DNA of 8,461 nt, taken from positions 1 to 8,461 of the forward strand of contig CATMVR010000180.1 in NCBI GenBank assembly GCA_950075905.1, given 5' to 3'. The notes below the pieces were generated by a model that had not been told where the DNA came from, did not search any database, and saw only the letters and a program-made list of their open reading frames with translations. The stretch is from an uncultured Persicitalea sp. (GTDB lineage: Bacteria > Bacteroidota > Bacteroidia > Cytophagales > Spirosomataceae). A program made the translations under genes and the position numbers. Positions 5,937 through 8,461 of this stretch are shown here, piece by piece. Each line of letters starts with the position of its first letter. Position 1 is the stretch's first letter.

Positions 5937-6825
5937 GTAGAGAAACTTTCCAGCTACCTCTTCCCCCCATTTTCAGCTTTCGGGAGTGCCGGTGGTTTCT
6001 GGATCGTAACTACGATGATATCATGCATCGGGTTACGGACCATTCGGTCATCAAGCCATTTCGGGTAGGTGAGCGGGTGGTACTTCTGGAAATTTTTGAA
6101 GAAAATAAGCAGCTGACGATAGTAAGGCGGGGCGGTGATCTGGTAGACGAGGCGGCACTTCGCGGGCAGATCACCGCCCTTTTTGATCTGGAAAAGGATC
6201 TCGCCCCCTTTTACAGCTTACTGCGAACCGACCCCGACCTGGCCTTTATGACCACTGATTACTGGGGATTGCGTTTGATCGGCATCCCCGATTTGTTCGA
6301 GGCGCTGTGCTGGAGCATCATCGGGCAGCAAATCAATCTTACCTTTGCCTACACGCTCAAACGCCGGCTCGTGGAGCTGGCCGGGGAGCAAATAGCGTAC
6401 GATGGCCATGTATATTTTGGCTTCCCCCCCCCCACCATATAGCCTCCCTCACGGTAGAGCAGCTGCGGACCCTCCAATTCTCGGGCCGCAAGGCCGAGTA
6501 CCTCATTGGGCTGGCCCGTACCTTTGCGGACGGCGGCATGTCGCGGGAGTACCTGCTATCGCTGTCTACCGCCGAAGCCCAGGTACAGGCTCTCACCTCC
6601 CTGCGGGGCATCGGCGAGTGGACCGCCCACTACGCCCTGATGAAGTCGCTGAAAGTCCCCACGGCCCTACCCTACGGCGATGTGGGGCTGTACAACGCGC
6701 TTTTCAAAGTAAAGAACCTTCCCAAAAAGCCTTCCCGAGCGGAGTTGAACGCAGTCTTTGCGCCCTTCCGGGGTTGGGAGGCCTACCTCACGCTGTACCT
6801 GTGGCGCACGCTGGCAAAACGCTGA
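5930..6825 (+). pseudogene. AlkA-type DNA-3-methyladenine glycosylase, frameshifted at a poly-C run
   Basis: Two overlapping frames together encode one HhH-GPD DNA glycosylase, which removes alkylated bases in base excision repair. Frame one supplies the N-terminal domain (RECRWFLDRNYDDIMHRV) and WSIIGQQINLTFAYTLKRR, but stops at 6440-6442. Frame two continues with IASLTVEQLRTLQFSGRKAEY, the hairpin LRGIGEWTAHY (Gly227-Ile-Gly) and the catalytic Asp in YGDVGL (codon 6679-6681, about residue 251). They join at a run of ten C (6424-6433). Eleven C would restore FPPPHHIASL and a 298-residue protein; eight would also restore the frame. As read, the product is 170 residues and lacks the active site. 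I chose GTG at 5930 as the start: GGAG lies at 5921-5924, five bases before it, and it overlaps the upstream stop by seven bases. Sequencing error, phase variation or true decay are all possible. Confidence 0.85.
6424..6433 (+). repeat. Ten-C homopolymer at the glycosylase frameshift
   Basis: An uninterrupted run of ten C lies exactly where the reading frame of the DNA glycosylase changes. The upstream frame gives Phe-Pro-Pro-Pro-Thr-Ile-stop; the downstream frame resumes at His-His-Ile-Ala. Runs of this length are prone to slipped-strand changes in cells and to miscounting by sequencers. Confidence 0.9.
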
Positions 6826-6850
6826 CAGCGTTCCAAACGCTGTCAGCGTT
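6818..6850. repeat. Perfect 15-bp palindrome with nested half-palindromes
   Basis: The arms AACGCTGACAGCGTT (6818-6832) and AACGCTGTCAGCGTT (6836-6850) are exact reverse complements separated by CCA. Each arm is itself a seven-base inverted repeat around one central base. The glycosylase stop codon (6823-6825) lies inside the left arm. It sits between convergent genes and could stop transcription in both directions, though there is no T-run, or it could be one copy of a dispersed REP-like repeat. Confidence 0.82.
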
Positions 6851-6859
6851 GGACATCTA

Positions 6860-7219
6860 TCAGTCGGCTTTATTAAACATATACTTCATCATGACGAAGT
6901 AAAGCAGAAAACCGGCGCCGGCTAGAATGGCCAGTAAGCCAAAAATGGTAGGCGAATCGGTTTCCAGATCCAGATTCCGGACGGCCATAAAGCCCAGCCC
7001 GATAAATACCAGCAGAATACCGTATTTCAGATTGGAGTAGGTGTCGGCTACGGTGGCGCTTTTTTGCAAAATCCACTGTTTGTCTGGTTCCAGATGCCCC
7101 AGTTCGATGAGGCGACTTTTGATTTTGGCTTCTTTGAAGGTACGGATGATGGAGGTAAGGCCCCAGAAAATGACGGTGAGGATACCCACAGGGACGAGGA
7201 AAGCAGTTGCATTAAACAT
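6860..7219 (-). CDS. Small three-helix membrane protein, DUF6249-like
   Basis: This 119-residue inner-membrane protein resembles the small DUF6249-type proteins that I recall near Bacteroidota ECF sigma genes; the family name is from memory and tentative. Hydrophobic segments lie at about residues 5-25, 64-82 and 90-112. Between the first two is a basic, helical loop (RTFKEAKIKSRLIELGHLEPDKQWI). No enzymatic motif is visible. I chose the ATG at 7217-7219, which puts a membrane segment directly at the N-terminus; the longer start at 7264 lies inside the proposed -10 element. The gene is divergent from the ECF sigma factor, and both are preceded by the same bipartite promoter-like motif in mirror orientation. 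This suggests it belongs to the same regulon, perhaps as a sensor or modulator in the envelope. It is convergent with the glycosylase gene, with a palindrome between them. Confidence 0.75.
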   Translation of the reverse strand: MFNATAFLVPVGILTVIFWGLTSIIRTFKEAKIKSRLIELGHLEPDKQWILQKSATVADTYSNLKYGILLVFIGLGFMAVRNLDLETDSPTIFGLLAILAGAGFLLYFVMMKYMFNKAD

Positions 7220-7263
7220 GGCTGTATTTGTTTTTAGGTTGGCTTGAATTCGTTTTGTCCCCA

Positions 7264-7294
7264 TTCGACGCCCCTGCTTTCTGTAAGGTTGCAG
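7264..7294 (-). promoter_or_regulatory. Putative ECF-type promoter for the divergent membrane protein gene
   Basis: Read on the minus strand, CTGCAACCTTA (7294-7284) is followed after 13 bases by CGTCGAA (7270-7264). AACC and CGTC are 16 bases apart, the usual spacing for ECF sigma promoters with an AAC-containing -35 and a CGTC -10. Transcription would begin near 7257, leaving a leader of about 38 bases before the ATG at 7219. Confidence 0.6.
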
Positions 7295-7345
7295 TTTTTC
7301 TCATTTTTTTGAAAAATAAAAGATTTCCCGTTTTTCTTCCCGATT

Positions 7346-7376
7346 CTGCAACCTTATCCGGTTGGGCTGCATCGAA
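7346..7376 (+). promoter_or_regulatory. Putative autoregulatory ECF-type promoter for the sigma factor operon
   Basis: CTGCAACCTTA (7346-7356) is followed after 13 bases by CATCGAA (7370-7376), the same layout as the mirror copy at 7294-7264. The -10 has CATC rather than CGTC. Transcription would start near 7382, so the ATG at 7388 would have a very short leader and the ATG at 7376 would lie within the promoter. Confidence 0.6.
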
Positions 7377-7387
7377 TGGAGCATACT

Positions 7388-7981
7388 ATGGTAGACGAAG
7401 CACCCCTCATACGACGTCCCCTGGCGGGCGCCCGCCACGCCTTCCGATGGCTCATCAAGTCACACGAGCGGCTGGTATTCAGTATCGTATGGAAGATTGT
7501 ACGGAACCAGCAGGATGCCGAGGATATCAGTCAGGAGGTGTTTCTGAAAGTGTATGAAAAGCTGAACACATTCAATCAGGAATCAAAGCTTTCTACCTGG
7601 ATTGCCCGCATCGCCTACAATGAGGCTCTGAGCAAGCTGCGCAAACGCGACGCCCTGCATGCCTCCTTCGACGTAGAAGATGAGGCCTTTCGGGAGCGTC
7701 TGGACGCAGGTACCTTTACCCCCGCCGAAGCCCTGGAAGCCGGCGAGGTAAAAACGGTGGTACAGGCGGCCATTGAGCAGCTACCCACGCAGTACCGCAC
7801 GCTTATCGAGCTTTTTCATATGCAGGAGCTGAGCTACGCCGAAGTGGTAGAAATCACCGGCATGCCCGAGGGTACTGTCAAGAACTACCTTTACCGGGCG
7901 CGGAATTTGTTGAAAGAAATGATTCAGAAAAATCAGGAGATACTGACGCAGTACGGCCCGCCGGGCGCTGCCAGAAAATAA
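7388..7981 (+). CDS. ECF-family RNA polymerase sigma factor
   Basis: This 197-residue sigma-70 family protein has only regions 2 and 4, the ECF layout, and directs RNA polymerase to alternative promoters in response to an envelope or extracellular signal. Region 2 covers about residues 15-88, with the core-binding segment RNQQDAEDISQEVFLKVYE and the promoter-melting segment SKLSTWIARIAYNEA. Region 4 covers about 122-176, with SYAEVVEITGMPEGTVKNYLYRARNLL as the helix-turn-helix. A linker of about 30 residues joins them. I prefer the ATG at 7388 over that at 7376 (four residues longer): GGAG lies six bases upstream, and the earlier ATG overlaps the proposed -10. If that promoter is used, however, the GGAG would largely be untranscribed and the mRNA nearly leaderless. 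The next gene, eight bases downstream, encodes a membrane protein in the usual anti-sigma position. Confidence 0.92.
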   Translation: MVDEAPLIRRPLAGARHAFRWLIKSHERLVFSIVWKIVRNQQDAEDISQEVFLKVYEKLNTFNQESKLSTWIARIAYNEALSKLRKRDALHASFDVEDEAFRERLDAGTFTPAEALEAGEVKTVVQAAIEQLPTQYRTLIELFHMQELSYAEVVEITGMPEGTVKNYLYRARNLLKEMIQKNQEILTQYGPPGAARK

Positions 7982-7989
7982 AAGATAGT

Positions 7990-8412
7990 ATGGAAAAGAA
8001 ATGGACCGATACCGAATTGCAGGAGCTCTTTGAGCAGAACCCGCAGGCATTTGCCGAGCTGGCCCGCACCAACGAGGACGCGCGCCTCTACGCGCTGCTC
8101 TTTGCTACCTTTACCCGCCTGGACACTCCCCCCCTCCCCACTGACCTGAGCGACCGGGTACTGAACCGGTTGGAAGTAAAAGAGGCCAAAACCAGAAAAT
8201 GGCAGGCCTGGGCCTGGGGCGCTGGCATTGCGGTGGCGGTGGTTGCCGGTATTGTTTTGGCGGGACTATTTGCTCCAGATCTCGCTTCAACGGGAAAAAA
8301 CCTGGCCATCTACGCCCCTTTGGTTCTGGTCGGCATTCTGATCTTTGTAGTGGTAGAGTACCTGGATCAGAAAATGGTATGGCGAAAAGTAGAAGACAAA
8401 CTCGTGGAATAA
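7990..8412 (+). CDS. Two-helix membrane protein, probable anti-sigma factor
   Basis: This 140-residue protein has a charged cytoplasmic N-terminal part (about residues 1-70: MEKKWTDTELQELFEQNPQAF, LSDRVLNRLEVKE). Two membrane helices follow at about 73-95 and 105-124, and the C-terminal tail is short and charged. It starts eight bases after the ECF sigma stop codon, so the two genes are surely co-transcribed. Position, size and topology suggest that the N-terminal part holds the sigma factor at the membrane, but there is no zinc-binding HxxxCxxC motif of the ZAS anti-sigma class, and no periplasmic sensor domain apart from a short loop. I do not recognise a named family. It may work with the small membrane protein encoded divergently at 6860-7219, which shares the same promoter-like motif. 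Confidence 0.78.
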   Translation: MEKKWTDTELQELFEQNPQAFAELARTNEDARLYALLFATFTRLDTPPLPTDLSDRVLNRLEVKEAKTRKWQAWAWGAGIAVAVVAGIVLAGLFAPDLASTGKNLAIYAPLVLVGILIFVVVEYLDQKMVWRKVEDKLVE

Positions 8413-8461
8413 TGGTATATCAGCCCCAGAGGGTTTTAGCTTGACTTTCACTACTTCTTCA

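Noticed and set aside
7220..7264. ATG at 7264 as start of the small membrane protein (adds 15 residues)
   Set aside because: This ATG is part of the CGTCGAATGG block, the proposed -10 region, and the matching ATG at 7376 occupies the same position in the mirror copy.
8413..8461. Possible start of another gene or promoter after the anti-sigma gene
   Set aside because: The 49 bases contain only a ten-codon frame and a lone TTGAC; nothing can be supported before the window ends.

Overview
The window looks like chromosomal DNA from a Bacteroidota bacterium, most likely of the order Cytophagales. The grounds are protein style: a fused ThrA followed by ThrB, a secreted GH43 arabinanase, a cytochrome c–PQQ sugar dehydrogenase fusion and an ECF sigma operon with a small membrane protein. 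Shine-Dalgarno sequences are sparse, and most genes are moderately GC-rich. I cannot name a genus from the sequence.

Layout. Bases 1-342 hold the 3' end of thrA (aspartokinase/homoserine dehydrogenase), and thrB (homoserine kinase) lies at 904-1842. Between them sits an AT-richer DUF559 (Vsr-like nuclease fold) gene, bracketed by near-identical inverted C6/G6 tract repeats with a third, diverged copy before thrB. The unit looks like an insertion into a biosynthetic operon. thrC does not follow thrB. Bases 1882-4320 carry two minus-strand secreted carbohydrate enzymes: a cytochrome c–PQQ aldose dehydrogenase, then a GH43 arabinanase 33 bases downstream. Divergent from them is an A-type Fe-S carrier (4492-4818) with a strong intrinsic terminator.

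A nucleotidyltransferase (5037-5936), preceded by a 16-base tandem repeat, overlaps an AlkA-type DNA glycosylase gene. That gene is split by a frameshift at a run of ten C (6424-6433); 8 or 11 C would restore it. It ends inside a 15-bp palindrome of a repeat-like kind.

The last region is an envelope-sensing module: a small three-helix membrane protein (minus strand, 6860-7219), an ECF sigma factor (7388-7981) and a two-helix membrane protein in the anti-sigma position (7990-8412). The divergent promoter region contains a mirror-image pair of the same bipartite motif, CTGCAACCTTA, 13 bases, CRTCGAATGG. Its spacing and composition fit an ECF promoter, so the sigma factor may drive both its own operon and the divergent membrane gene.

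The points most worth following up are the mirror-image ECF promoter pair, the DUF559/palindrome unit inside the threonine operon, the poly-C frameshift in the DNA repair gene, and the Arg in place of the expected catalytic His in the PQQ enzyme.
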